Notes: generated by a model not told the origin, from the letters alone. 64,000 bases of DNA from Paenibacillus_G elgii_A (GCA_042219835.1 JBHJMN010000029.1:1-64000); one strand, 5' to 3'; positions 25,528 to 34,378 are shown, counted from the stretch's first letter. Translations and numbers: made by a program.

Positions 25528-26517
25528 ATGATGCGCAGCTTGCTTACGTTTTTAGGCTTGAAAGCGGTCCGGCTGGTCACTTTGCTGGCGGCGATCAGCG
25601 CGATTTCCTTCGTGCTCGTCAGCGCCTCCCCCATCGATCCGGTTCAAGCCTACGTCGGGGCCGACATGATGCGGGTGAGCCCGGAGCAGCGGCAGCAGAT
25701 CGCCGAGCATTGGGGACTCGACAAGCCGCCGGCCGAACGATTCGCGAATTGGGGGGCGGCCCTACTGCAGGGCGACCTTGGCACCTCCATGATTTACCGC
25801 CGGCCGGTGGCGGAGGTGATCGGAGAGCGGTTCGCAGGTTCGCTGGCGCTAATGATCGCCGCCTGGCTGCTGTCCGGCCTGCTCGGCTTTGCCGCAGGCA
25901 GCTTGGCCGCGATGAAGAAAGATACGTGGATCGACCGGTCGATCCAATGGTACTGCTACACGCTGGCCTCCACGCCCGCGTTCTGGATGGGCCTGCTGCT
26001 GCTTCTGCTGTTCGGGGTGTGGCTGGGCTGGTTTCCGGTCGCGCTGGGCGTCCCTGCCGGGATGCTGGCGCAGGAGGTCACGTGGAGCGACCGGGTGCAG
26101 CATATGATTTTGCCCGCGCTGACCTTAAGCGTCGTCGGCATCTCGAATATCGCGCTGCATACGAGGCAAAAGCTGCTCGACGTGCTGGCCAGCGACTACG
26201 TACTGTTCGCCCGGGCCCGCGGCGAGCGCGGCTTCCGGCTGTTCCGGCGGCACGGCTTGCGCAATATCGCGCTTCCCGCCCTGTCACTGCAGTTCACCGC
26301 GTTCAGCGAGCTGTTCGGCGGGGCGGTCTTGGCCGAGCAGGTATTTTCTTATCCCGGCCTTGGACAGGCCACCGTCGAAGCTGGGCTCCGGGGCGACGTT
26401 CCGCTGCTGCTCGGCATTGTGCTGTTCAGCGCTCTGTTCGTGTTCACCGGCAATCTGATCGCAGATCTGCTCTACCGCTTGGTCGATCCGCGAATCCGGG
26501 AGGGACGGGCGCTATGA
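25528..26517 (+). CDS. ABC transporter permease, NikB/CntB type
   Basis: Dipeptide/nickel-type inner permease of 329 residues. The N-terminal helix is followed by the DppB-type segment (LDKPPAERFANWGAALLQGDLGTS) and five more helices. The cytoplasmic EAA loop reads RARGERGFRLFRRHGLRN. It forms half of the membrane channel. It starts at ATG 25528 (second ATG 25531) with GAGGTTATGAG upstream, 22 bases after the binding protein, and overlaps the next permease by four bases. Confidence 0.82.
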   Translation: MMRSLLTFLGLKAVRLVTLLAAISAISFVLVSASPIDPVQAYVGADMMRVSPEQRQQIAEHWGLDKPPAERFANWGAALLQGDLGTSMIYRRPVAEVIGERFAGSLALMIAAWLLSGLLGFAAGSLAAMKKDTWIDRSIQWYCYTLASTPAFWMGLLLLLLFGVWLGWFPVALGVPAGMLAQEVTWSDRVQHMILPALTLSVVGISNIALHTRQKLLDVLASDYVLFARARGERGFRLFRRHGLRNIALPALSLQFTAFSELFGGAVLAEQVFSYPGLGQATVEAGLRGDVPLLLGIVLFSALFVFTGNLIADLLYRLVDPRIREGRAL

Positions 26518-27383
26518 GTAATCTACGGACGATCAACGATACGGAGCGCTTGCGGCCGCGTGCCCGGCTTGGCCGGAGGCATCGGGCGCTGCTTGCGGCG
26601 ATCGGCGCGGCCGTGCTGATTCTGGGAACCCTGTTCATCGGGCTGCTGCTCAGCCCGGACAACCTGTCCACCCGGCTGGAGTGGCGCAATCTGCCGCCGT
26701 CGCTGCAGCATCCGTTCGGCACCGATTGGCTTGGACGGGATATGTTTACCCGCACCCTCAAGGGACTTGCATTAAGCGTGCAGGTCGGCTTGATCGGCGC
26801 CACTTCCAGCGTCGTCATTGCTGCTTCGCTCGGGCTGATTGCCGCGACGATGGGCCGGACGGCCGACCGGATCGTCGCATGGCTGATCGACTTGTTTCTG
26901 AGCGTGCCGCATCTCGTCACGCTCATTCTAATCGCGTTCGTCTGCGGCGGGGGCATGCGCGGCATCGTAATCGGCATCGCCTTGACACACTGGCCGAGCT
27001 TGGCGCGGGTCATCCGCGCGGAGGTTCTGCAGCTGCGCAGCGCCGAATTCGTGCAAATTTCGCGGCGGCTGGGGCAGTCCCGCTGGCAAGTGGCGACGCG
27101 GCATATGCTGCCCCACCTGCTGCCGCAGCTGCTCGTCGGGCTGCTGCTCTTGTTCCCGCATGCGATTCTGCACGAAGCGGGCGTGACGTTTATCGGCCTG
27201 GGCCTGTCGCCGCATCAGCCGGCCATCGGCATTATTTTGTCCGAGTCGATGCGGTATTTGTCGACCGGCATGTGGTGGCTGGCCGTCTTCCCCGGCCTCT
27301 GCCTGCTCGTTGTCGTCCGGGCGTTCGACCGGGCCGGGGAAAGCCTGCGTCTGCTGCTCGACCCGCGGAATCCGCAGAGCTGA
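26514..27383 (+). CDS. ABC transporter permease, NikC/CntC type
   Basis: Second permease, 289 residues. ATG 26514 overlaps the previous stop (ATGA), so translation is coupled; the open frame extends far upstream but that part is only a shifted reading of the first permease gene. The start MSNLRTINDTERL is followed by a helix, the HPFGTDWLGRDMFTR motif of DppC/NikC proteins and an EAA loop (FVQISRRLGQSRWQVATRHML). It pairs with the NikB-like protein to form the translocation pore. The gap to the next gene is 46 bases. Confidence 0.82.
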   Translation: MSNLRTINDTERLRPRARLGRRHRALLAAIGAAVLILGTLFIGLLLSPDNLSTRLEWRNLPPSLQHPFGTDWLGRDMFTRTLKGLALSVQVGLIGATSSVVIAASLGLIAATMGRTADRIVAWLIDLFLSVPHLVTLILIAFVCGGGMRGIVIGIALTHWPSLARVIRAEVLQLRSAEFVQISRRLGQSRWQVATRHMLPHLLPQLLVGLLLLFPHAILHEAGVTFIGLGLSPHQPAIGIILSESMRYLSTGMWWLAVFPGLCLLVVVRAFDRAGESLRLLLDPRNPQS

Positions 27384-27429
27384 AGCATCCGACCCCGCAG
27401 CATGACCAAAAGAGGAGGCTTGGCGCAAC

Positions 27430-28383
27430 GTGCCTGAATCTATACCTGAACCTATTCATGTGCCCGTACTTGAAGTGAACGATTTATCTGTCGCCTTCAC
27501 GCGGTACGACCGCGGACTGCGGCAGTCCACGGTCGAGGTTATCCGCAGCCTGCAGCTGACGGTCGGACGGGGCGAGCTGCTCGCTGTCGTCGGATCGAGC
27601 GGTTCCGGCAAAAGCCTGCTTGCCCACGCCATCCTCGGCATCCTGCCGGACAATGCCGCCGTCTCCGGGACGCTGCGATACGAAGGAGAGCCGCTGACCC
27701 CTGCCCGACAGGAGGCGCTGCGCGGCAAGGAGATTGCGCTAGTGCCGCAATCGGTCAATTTCCTCGACCCGCTGATGAGGGTAGGCGACCAAGTGCGAAG
27801 CTCGGTCCGCGAGGGCGATGCGGTCGCCGCGGTCCGCCGCATCTTCGACCGCTACCGTCTCGCCCCCGGGACCGAGCGGCTGTTCCCGTTCCAGCTGTCG
27901 GGCGGCATGGCGCGGCGGGTGCTCGTCTCAACGGCGACGGTCGGCGGCCCGCGGCTCGTCATTGCCGACGAGCCGACACCCGGCCTTGACCCCGCGGCGG
28001 TGCGGGAAACGCTAAGCCGCTTCCGCGAGCTGGCGGACGAAGGCTGCGCCGTGCTGCTCATCACTCACGACATCGAGTCGGTGCTTCCCTTCGCCGACAA
28101 CGTCGCCGTCTTTTATGCCGGGACGACGGTCGAAACGTCGCCCGCCGGCGACTTCTCCGGCGACGGAGCGCGGCTGCGCCATCCGTACAGCCGGGCGCTC
28201 TGGCAGGCGCTGCCGCAGAACGGCTTCACGCCGATTCCCGGCGTCCAGCCGCATCCGTCCGCGCTGCCGCCAGGCTGCTTGTTCGCGCCGCGCTGCGCCG
28301 CCGCCGGTCCGGATTGCAGCCGCGAACGGCCGGAGATGCGGGAGCTGCGCGGCGGGACGGTGAGGTGCATCCATGCGACTTGA
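27430..28383 (+). CDS. ABC transporter ATPase, NikD/CntD type
   Basis: ATP-binding subunit of 317 residues with Walker A (GSSGSGKSL), signature LSGGMARRV, Walker B (RLVIADEPTPGLD) and H-loop (LLITHDI). The C-terminal part carries the oligopeptide-transporter extension with the cysteine-containing GCLFAPRCAAAGPDC, which in relatives can bind an iron-sulfur cluster. GTG 27430 has GAGGAGG upstream. It overlaps the second ATPase gene by 11 bases. Energy coupling of the metal importer is the expected role. Confidence 0.83.
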   Translation: MPESIPEPIHVPVLEVNDLSVAFTRYDRGLRQSTVEVIRSLQLTVGRGELLAVVGSSGSGKSLLAHAILGILPDNAAVSGTLRYEGEPLTPARQEALRGKEIALVPQSVNFLDPLMRVGDQVRSSVREGDAVAAVRRIFDRYRLAPGTERLFPFQLSGGMARRVLVSTATVGGPRLVIADEPTPGLDPAAVRETLSRFRELADEGCAVLLITHDIESVLPFADNVAVFYAGTTVETSPAGDFSGDGARLRHPYSRALWQALPQNGFTPIPGVQPHPSALPPGCLFAPRCAAAGPDCSRERPEMRELRGGTVRCIHAT

Positions 28384-28987
28384 AGCGCGAGGTCTTGGGT
28401 ACCGGCGCGGCCGGGACGCCTGGCTGTTCCGCGGCGTCGATCTGACGCTAACGCCGGGGGAATTGACCGGCCTCGTTGGGCCGAGCGGCTGCGGCAAGAC
28501 GACGCTCGGCCGGCTGCTGGCCGGGTATGAGGAACCGCCGGAAGGGCGCATTACTTTAGGCGGCAGCCCCCTCCCTCGCAGCGGCTACCACCCGGTGCAG
28601 CTTGTCTTCCAGCACCCGGAGAAGGCGGTGAATCCGAAGTGGCCGATGCACCGCGTCCTGCGCGAAGGCGGAGAGCCCGATCCGGCGCTGCTGGAGGCGC
28701 TGGGCATCCAGCAGGAATGGCTCCGCCGCCGCCCTGGCGAATTGTCCGGCGGTGAGCTGCAGCGGTTCTGCGTAGCGCGGGCACTCGGGCCGCAAACGCG
28801 GTTTCTCATCGCCGACGAAATGACGACGATGCTCGATGCGATCACGCAGGCGCAAATTTGGCAGGCCGTGCTCGCGATCGCCCGGCAGCGGCAGCTTGGC
28901 GTACTCGTCGTCAGCCACGAGCCGGGCTTGATCCGGCATCTCTGCACCGACGTCGTAAACTGGAACGAGCTTACGGACGCAGACTGA
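28373..28987 (+). CDS. ABC transporter ATPase, NikE/CntF type
   Basis: Short ATP-binding subunit of 204 residues with Walker A (GPSGCGKTT), signature LSGGELQRF, Walker B (RFLIADEMTTMLD) and H-loop (VVSHEPG). Walker B lacks the usual proline after the glutamate (DEMT). It is shorter than typical NikE (about 250), ending soon after the H-loop without the C-terminal oligopeptide extension. It overlaps the previous ATPase gene and is the last gene of the five-gene importer operon. Confidence 0.8.
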   Translation: MRLEARGLGYRRGRDAWLFRGVDLTLTPGELTGLVGPSGCGKTTLGRLLAGYEEPPEGRITLGGSPLPRSGYHPVQLVFQHPEKAVNPKWPMHRVLREGGEPDPALLEALGIQQEWLRRRPGELSGGELQRFCVARALGPQTRFLIADEMTTMLDAITQAQIWQAVLAIARQRQLGVLVVSHEPGLIRHLCTDVVNWNELTDAD

Positions 28988-29036
28988 GCTTCGGATGTCA
29001 ATGCGTTGTCGCGGTGAAGCTTTCCCGAAGAGAGGA

Positions 29037-29066
29037 TTGACAGCCGAAAACGACCCGTGCTATAGT
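29037..29066 (+). promoter_or_regulatory. promoter of the T-box transcript
   Basis: TTGACA (29037-29042), an 18-base spacer ending in TGC, and TATAGT (29061-29066): a consensus -35 with an extended -10. Transcription would start near 29073, just before the leader RNA. Confidence 0.75.
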
Positions 29067-29074
29067 ACTGTTAA

Positions 29075-29331
29075 TTTATTTTTCGTGAAAGACAACGATG
29101 GGGAAAGTAAGCACGGTGTATTTCCAAGCGACCCGGGGAAGGTGCGAGCCCGGGAAAGAAACCCTGCCGAAAGCCACCCTGGAGTCGCCCTCTGAAGCTT
29201 GCAGCCGTAGGAGTTGGCCGGTGTTCTGCCGTTATAGGACCGAGTGGACTTTGGATGTATTGGAGTCAACGAGGGTGGTACCGCGTGAGCATAGCTCTCG
29301 TCCCTTTTTTTGGGGACGGGGGCTTTTTTAT
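29075..29331 (+). ncRNA. T-box riboswitch
   Basis: tRNA-sensing leader. The diagnostic T-box sequence AGGGTGGTACCGCG is at 29272-29285. Stem I includes the GAAGGTGCGA apical loop region inside a CCCGGG/CCCGGG stem. The terminator is formed by GCTCTCGTCCC and GGGACGGGGGC (about 29294-29325) with TTTTTT after it. Uncharged tRNA stabilises the antiterminator and turns on the aminotransferase gene. The specifier is around 29174-29182 (GCCGAAAGCCACCC): GCC (Ala) is followed by the expected purine, AGC (Ser) follows GAA directly. I cannot settle the codon by eye. Confidence 0.9.
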
Positions 29332-29376
29332 TTGCAAATTTGCACGAACAAATCCATGAAAAGCTGGTGAATGGTT

Positions 29377-30549
29377 ATGACTTTGAATTGGTCCGAACGA
29401 CTCTCCCCCGTCATCCGGGATATGCCGCCGTCCGGCATCCGGCGGTTTTTCGATCTCGCGTCGGAGATGACCGGCATTATTTCGCTCGGCGTCGGAGAGC
29501 CCGACTTTGTGACGCCTTGGGCGATCCGGGAAACGGGGATTCAGTCTTTGAGGCAAGGATACACGATGTATACATCCAACGCGGGCTTGCTGGAGCTGCG
29601 GGAGGAAATTGCCGCTCACCTGCACGGGTTTTACGGCGTGCGCTACGAGCCCCGCAGCGAGGTGCTGATTACGGTCGGGGTTAGCGAAGCGGTCGATCTC
29701 GCTTTGCGCGCAATCGTCCATACCGGGGACGAGGTGCTGATCGCCGAGCCGTGTTATGTCTCCTACGCGCCATGCGTCACGATGGCGGGCGGCGTGCCGG
29801 TTCCGCTGACTACGACGGCCGACAACGATTTCCGGCTGACCGCCGCACAGGTGGAAGCTGCGATCACGCCGCGAACCAAGGCGCTGCTGTTCAACTATCC
29901 GAACAATCCGACCGGCGCGACGATGCCCCGGGAAGATCTGCTCGAAATTGCTAAAGTCGTGGAAAAGCATAACTTGATCGTCATTTCCGACGAGGTGTAC
30001 GACAAGCTGACTTACGAGGGCGAGCATACGTGCTTTGCGTCGCTGCCGGGGATGCGGGAGCGGACGATTTTGCTGAACGGCTTCTCCAAGGCGTACGCCA
30101 TGACCGGCTGGCGGCTCGGATACGCTTGCGGACATCCCGAAGTCATCGCCGCGATGACCAAAATCCATCAATACACGATGATCTGCGCGCCCATCACGGT
30201 ACAAAAAGCGGCTATCGAAGCGCTACGGAACGGGACGGAGGAAATGAAGGAGATGGTCAGCTCGTACAATCAGCGGCGGCGGCTCGTGCTGAAGGGCTTC
30301 CAAGAGATCGGCCTGCCCTGCTTCGAGCCCCGGGGAGCCTTCTACGCCTTCCCGTCGATCCGGCACACGGGACTTTCCTCTGAGACGTTCGCCTGGCGGC
30401 TGCTGGAGGAGACGAAGGTTGCGGTCGTGCCCGGCAACGCTCTCGGCTCCGCCGGGGAAGGCCATATCCGCTGCTCCTATGCGTCTTCGGTGGAAAATTT
30501 GACCGAGGCGATCGAGCGGATGGGCCGCTTCCTGAAGCAATTCGAGTGA
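29377..30549 (+). CDS. PLP-dependent class I/II aminotransferase (PatA/AspC type)
   Basis: Fold-type I aminotransferase of about 390 residues. Substrate and PLP motifs are intact: SLGVGEPDF, the NYPNNPTGA segment, DEVYDKL and the Schiff-base lysine in LNGFSKAYAMTGWRLG, then the C-terminal arginine region (GHIRCSYA). Members transfer amino groups from aspartate, alanine or aromatic amino acids to 2-oxoglutarate. The T-box in front means expression rises when one tRNA is uncharged. If the specifier is the alanine codon, an alanine-forming role fits. ATG 29377 has GGTGA six bases upstream; 29371 is an alternative. No partner Lrp regulator lies upstream, unlike many relatives. Confidence 0.85.
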   Translation: MTLNWSERLSPVIRDMPPSGIRRFFDLASEMTGIISLGVGEPDFVTPWAIRETGIQSLRQGYTMYTSNAGLLELREEIAAHLHGFYGVRYEPRSEVLITVGVSEAVDLALRAIVHTGDEVLIAEPCYVSYAPCVTMAGGVPVPLTTTADNDFRLTAAQVEAAITPRTKALLFNYPNNPTGATMPREDLLEIAKVVEKHNLIVISDEVYDKLTYEGEHTCFASLPGMRERTILLNGFSKAYAMTGWRLGYACGHPEVIAAMTKIHQYTMICAPITVQKAAIEALRNGTEEMKEMVSSYNQRRRLVLKGFQEIGLPCFEPRGAFYAFPSIRHTGLSSETFAWRLLEETKVAVVPGNALGSAGEGHIRCSYASSVENLTEAIERMGRFLKQFE

Positions 30550-30555
30550 ACCGGA

Positions 30556-31278
30556 TCAGCGGGACGCCGTCCCGGTCGGAGAATCGGTCTCCACAGCAGG
30601 ATCACACGCCGCGTCCACCGCGTCCCATTCATTATAAAACTGCTCCAAATACCGCTCCATAAAGCGATGACGCTCCTCCGCCAAGGCGCGGGCAGCATCC
30701 GTGTTCATCAAATCCTTGAGCTTCAGCAGCTTCTCGTAAAAGTGGTTGACCGCCGTTCCCGGATGGCTGCGGTATTCCTCCGGCGTCATATGCTCCCGGA
30801 CCGGCAGCTCCGGGTCGTGCATCGGCCGGCCTTTCCAGCCGCCATAGGCGAATACCCGGGCGATCCCGATCGCGCCGATCGCATCGAGACGATCCGCGTC
30901 CTGCACAATCCGGCCTTCGGCGGTGCGCATCGGCTGGCCGTGTCCTCCTCCATAGGACATCGTCGAAATGATGTCCATGACATGGGCGCGGTCCACTTCG
31001 TCCGCTCCCGCTTCGGCGAGCCAGCTCTCCACCTTTTGCAGGCCGGCTTCCTTGCTCGGGTTCAGCTTTTCATCGGCTACGTCGTGCAGCAGGGCCGCCA
31101 GCTCGCAGATGAACGCGTCCGCGCGTTCGACCGCCGCCAACCGCTTGGCCGTGCGGGTCACTCGGACAATATGCCACCAGTCGTGGCCACTGCTGTCTCG
31201 TTCCAGTTCGGCTCTCGCATAAACGGCCGCCTGCTTCAGCAGCTTTTCTCGTTTGATCGAGTCCATAAGCGTAGTCAT
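30556..31278 (-). CDS. HD-domain phosphohydrolase (YpgQ type)
   Basis: HD superfamily protein of 240 residues. Metal ligands are visible in order: GHDWWHIVRV (His), LLHDVADEK (HD pair) and DADRLDAIGAIG (Asp). This pattern matches YpgQ-like hydrolases that act on nucleotides such as (d)NTPs with Mn. It is convergent with the aminotransferase, only six bases from its stop, with no obvious terminator between them. ATG 31278 follows GGAGAGG closely; ATG 31266 is a possible alternative. The physiological substrate is uncertain. Confidence 0.8.
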   Translation of the reverse strand: MTTLMDSIKREKLLKQAAVYARAELERDSSGHDWWHIVRVTRTAKRLAAVERADAFICELAALLHDVADEKLNPSKEAGLQKVESWLAEAGADEVDRAHVMDIISTMSYGGGHGQPMRTAEGRIVQDADRLDAIGAIGIARVFAYGGWKGRPMHDPELPVREHMTPEEYRSHPGTAVNHFYEKLLKLKDLMNTDAARALAEERHRFMERYLEQFYNEWDAVDAACDPAVETDSPTGTASR

Positions 31279-31395
31279 CCTCTCCGAGTTCTGTATCGTC
31301 TCGCTATTGTACTACGCCTCGGAGCGGCACGCAAAGAAGGCCGCCATCGCATGAATAAAAGAAATCAATGAATGGTAGCAGAGAAGGAGAAGCGG

Positions 31396-32260
31396 TTACT
31401 TGCCGTATCGCTTCAAATATTCAGGGTACGCGCGAAGATGTATTTCTTTTGCCTGCTGCTGTGTCCGTTGCTTCACCTCAGGCACATTCTCCGCTTCAAT
31501 GTAATCGGCGAGTACATCGATCACGTCGTCAAGCAGCTTCGCCCTGAAATAAACCTCCATCCGTTCGAATCGTCCGCTGCCTTCCAAATCGCGGATCCAC
31601 CAGCACGTTGTGCCAGTTTATATCGTTATGTATGGTATCCCTAGTTTTCATTTGAAAAGAAGGCAGTTGATGTACAAGCTGATTCAAGTTCTCTACTTCC
31701 GATTCAAACCAACCCAGGTCATCATCTGTCACGAAGTCCAGCAAATGGCGTTCGGACCTGATCGTCTCCAGATCCTTCTCGAACCGGACAATGTATTCCT
31801 CGGTAAACGCCTCCGAATACGAGCGGGTGTGGACCTCGGCTCCCTTCTTGAGCTCTTGATCCGCATGCAGCCGGTTCAATGCTTTCAGGACGTTTTCAAC
31901 GACGGCTTTTGGATCGGAACAGGAGCTTAGCGGGGTTCCTTGAATATAATCAAATACTAAACCGTATGAATGACCGGGAACGACTTCTTGAGTCACCTCT
32001 TCGATAAGCCACGGCGCGTGATAATGGCTGGTCAAATACCCGCTCAGCCTGGCCCACTTCTGCAGAAGCGGGGCTCTATATTCTTTCGCGAGCTTTAGAT
32101 GCCGAACCGTTTCGCCATCGGATAAGCGATAGGACTGGTTGACAAACCCTCCCGGATTCCAAATATACTTCGCTTCGATCTTCGAACCTTTGAATCCTAA
32201 CGAACGTGCGTTGGCTTTTGCCCAATCCTGCACTTGTTTTTCGGCGAACTGCACATCCAT
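31396..32260 (-). pseudogene. aminoglycoside phosphotransferase-like kinase, internal deletion and frameshift
   Basis: The gene begins normally at ATG 32260 (AAAGGGG upstream) with an APH/choline-kinase type N-lobe and hinge (LVFDYIQGTPLSS), and keeps the catalytic loop HNDINWHNVLVD. Immediately after it the frame breaks near 31585. The proper C-terminal helices (RMEVYFRAKLLDDVIDVLAD to YPEYLKRYGK) follow in another frame to a stop at 31396. The Asp that coordinates magnesium after the catalytic loop (usually IDWD) and about 30-40 residues are missing between the two parts. The enzyme would be inactive. The substrate of the intact form is unknown; such kinases phosphorylate aminoglycosides, choline or amino sugars. 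Confidence 0.75.
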
Positions 32261-32275
32261 TCTTGATCCCCTTTC

Positions 32276-33196
32276 CTACACCTCTGTCGTCTCTTCGACC
32301 CGCGGCGCATCCGGCGGGAGAAACGCTAGCAAGGACGGCGCCGGCTGCCGGGATTTGTCCGCCGTCTTCCAAGGATGGCGCTCGTCAATCCATTGGCGGA
32401 TTAACGCATTCACTAACGATGCCGATTTGGTCGGAAGCTGGTGGCCGACCTTAGGCAAGAAATGCAGCGTGCTGTCGGGCAGTCTGCGGTGGAGGATATG
32501 GGCATACCGGTGAAATTCTTTATCTTTCTCCCCGTAGAGGAGCAGGACCGGCGTTTTAATCTGTCCCAGCTTGTCCGTACAGTTGTACGTCAGGCTGCAC
32601 TTGAAATAATCGTTCACGTTCCGCAGCTGTCCTTCCTTGGCCGCGCGGTAAAGACGCCGGAACGTCTTCCATTTGTTTGAGTTGCCCCAAGCGATGACCG
32701 CCGCGACAATCCGTTTGGCGCGTAGCCCCATCATCCCGACCGCCGCCCATGCCTCGCTGCGCCGGTACCAGTCGCTCAGCTCCGACATGCCGCTGATCAG
32801 AATCGCCCCGTAGAACCGGTCGGGATAGCGGAGCATCGCTTCCAGAGCGACCGACCCGCCGGTCGAATACCCGCATAAATAAGCTTTTTTCAGCTCCAAA
32901 TGGTCGAGCAATCCGCAAATGTCTTCCGCCAGCAGGGTGTATGTAAGCTGCTCCGAGGACTGCCCGCTCCGTCCGTGGCCGCGAATATCGAACGCAATAA
33001 TCTGGTACCTGCCCGAAAGCTGCTCCATCTGGTCCGCAAAGTTGCTGCTCGTCAGCATCGGAGGATGAATGAACATGATCGGAACGCCGGAGCCTTTCAC
33101 TTTATAGTACAGCGTCGTTCCGTTAATCTTAGCGAATGGCACGACCGCTTCACCGCCTTTCTTTTCCGAATTGGAAGCAAATGCAATTCCTAGCAT
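32276..33196 (-). CDS. alpha/beta hydrolase
   Basis: Alpha/beta-fold hydrolase of 306 residues. The nucleophile elbow is CGYSTGG, the acid lies in YGEKDKEF and the histidine in KVGHQLP. The oxyanion segment is FIHPPML. An about 40-residue proline/arginine-rich tail extends past the usual end. It is 15 bases upstream of the broken kinase gene and probably co-transcribed with it. AGAGGAGG precedes ATG 33196; an internal GTG at 33142 (VPFAKINGTTLYY) marks where the conserved domain starts and is an alternative. Substrate unknown. Confidence 0.78.
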   Translation of the reverse strand: MLGIAFASNSEKKGGEAVVPFAKINGTTLYYKVKGSGVPIMFIHPPMLTSSNFADQMEQLSGRYQIIAFDIRGHGRSGQSSEQLTYTLLAEDICGLLDHLELKKAYLCGYSTGGSVALEAMLRYPDRFYGAILISGMSELSDWYRRSEAWAAVGMMGLRAKRIVAAVIAWGNSNKWKTFRRLYRAAKEGQLRNVNDYFKCSLTYNCTDKLGQIKTPVLLLYGEKDKEFHRYAHILHRRLPDSTLHFLPKVGHQLPTKSASLVNALIRQWIDERHPWKTADKSRQPAPSLLAFLPPDAPRVEETTEV

Positions 33197-33258
33197 GCCC
33201 CTCCTCTTCGCAAAAGATGCGCACTTCCGTTCCCGCCGCTATTTTCTATCCCGGATGT

Positions 33259-33657
33259 TCACGATTCCATGATTAACGTAAGTCCGCAGGACGGGCATTC
33301 CCGCTCTTCCGCCCGCACACGCGCCAAACAGGCCGGGCATTGCTCAACGGCTCCCGCTTCCGCTCCGCATGCATCGTCTTTGTCTAACGGCAGCAGTGCG
33401 TCCGGATCGGCCAAGCTCTCAAACCATCTGCTCACAGGCTTGCCGTCGATTTCAAGCACTTGCAGCTCTTCCGACGGAAACCAGCGGATGATTCCGTTCC
33501 CGTCGCACACCGCCGCTACCACGATTTCGCCCGATTCCTCGTGCGGAAACCAATCGCCTCCAAGCACACCCGCTCTTTGCGCTTTGTAAGCTCCGAATCC
33601 CGGGCCCAGAAAAAGATATTTCCGCCCGCTCGGTTTATGCCATACGATCGTTGCCAT
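33259..33657 (-). CDS. hypothetical protein with C-terminal zinc ribbon
   Basis: Protein of 132 residues that I cannot assign to a named family. The N-terminal two thirds begin ATIVWHKPSGRKYLFLGPGF and look like a small beta domain. The last 25 residues hold two CPxC knuckles (QCPACL and CPSCGL), a rubredoxin-like zinc ribbon. ATG 33657 follows GGGAGGA by seven bases; the frame upstream to 33783 has no ribosome site and crosses the terminator of the cheY gene. Possibly a regulatory or scaffold protein. Confidence 0.6.
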   Translation of the reverse strand: MATIVWHKPSGRKYLFLGPGFGAYKAQRAGVLGGDWFPHEESGEIVVAAVCDGNGIIRWFPSEELQVLEIDGKPVSRWFESLADPDALLPLDKDDACGAEAGAVEQCPACLARVRAEERECPSCGLTLIMES

Positions 33658-33730
33658 CAGTCCATCCTCCCGCCTTATGTAACTTTTACCCATTAGACCT
33701 GACGAACCATAAAAAGGTTGCTCCGCTTGC

Positions 33731-33771
33731 AAAAAAACCGGCCGTTCCGCCATTGAGCGAAAACGACCGGC
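33731..33771 (-). terminator. terminator after cheY
   Basis: On the minus strand GCCGGTCGTT pairs with AACGGCCGGT around a 15-base loop and is followed by TTTTTTTGC (33737-33731). Confidence 0.8.
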
Positions 33772-33846
33772 TTTCATTTGCAAGAAGGGGAATGTGATTC
33801 GAGCCTGTTACAAATACGTCCGTCGGTAACCTGCCGCCGGGCGTGT

Positions 33847-34209
33847 CTACAAGCCGAGCACCTTGTTGACCGACTCGATGACGCGGTCTTTTTGAAACGG
33901 CTTGACGATAAAATCCTTCGCTCCTGCCGTAATGGCTTCCAGCACCATGCCCTTTTGGCCCATGGCGGAGCACATGATGATCTTCGCGTTCGGGTCATGC
34001 TTGCGGATTTCTTTGACCGCTCCAACCCCGTCCAGCTCTGGCATCGTAATATCCATCGTGACCAGATCGGGCCGGGCAGATAAATAAGTGTTAACCGCCT
34101 CCATACCGTTTGTCGCTTCCGCCACCACTTCGTGTCCTTCCTCCGTCAGCATCGTTCGCAGCATCATCCGCATGAAAGCGGCGTCATCGACTACCATTAC
34201 TTTAGCCAT
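33847..34209 (-). CDS. cheY: CheY-type single-domain response regulator
   Basis: Receiver-only protein of 120 residues. Acidic pocket Asp8/Asp9 (MVVDDAAFMR), phospho-acceptor Asp53 (LVTMDITMPELDG), switch Ser81 (IIMCSAMGQ) and Lys103 (FIVKPFQKD) match Firmicute CheY. When phosphorylated by CheA it interacts with the flagellar switch. It stands alone, followed by a terminator, not next to cheA or fli genes. Two chemoreceptor genes lie 4-8 kb away, so it may serve them. ATG 34209 is placed by GGGGG eight bases upstream and by the usual start MAKVMVVDD. Confidence 0.85.
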   Translation of the reverse strand: MAKVMVVDDAAFMRMMLRTMLTEEGHEVVAEATNGMEAVNTYLSARPDLVTMDITMPELDGVGAVKEIRKHDPNAKIIMCSAMGQKGMVLEAITAGAKDFIVKPFQKDRVIESVNKVLGL

Positions 34210-34318
34210 AGGCAAAACCCCCAACCGTCTAAGGTGATGTTGTATCTCTATTATGACAGAGCTTTATTAAGAAACTGTTAGGATAAGGAAGGTTTTTCCG
34301 ATCAAACATTCAAACGCC

Positions 34319-34358
34319 AAAAAGCCGGGGTTCTCTTGAACAAGAGAACGCCCGGCTT
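34319..34358 (-). terminator. terminator after cotF-type gene
   Basis: On the minus strand AAGCCGGGCGTTCTC and GAGAACCCCGGCTT form a long stem around TTGTTCAA, followed by TTTTTGG. Confidence 0.8.
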
Positions 34359-34378
34359 CCCGGAAGCGGCGGAGGCTG

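Noticed and set aside
25710..26513. N-terminal extension of the second metal permease frame
   Set aside because: This part is an off-frame reading of the first permease gene; the ATGA overlap at 26514 is the natural start.
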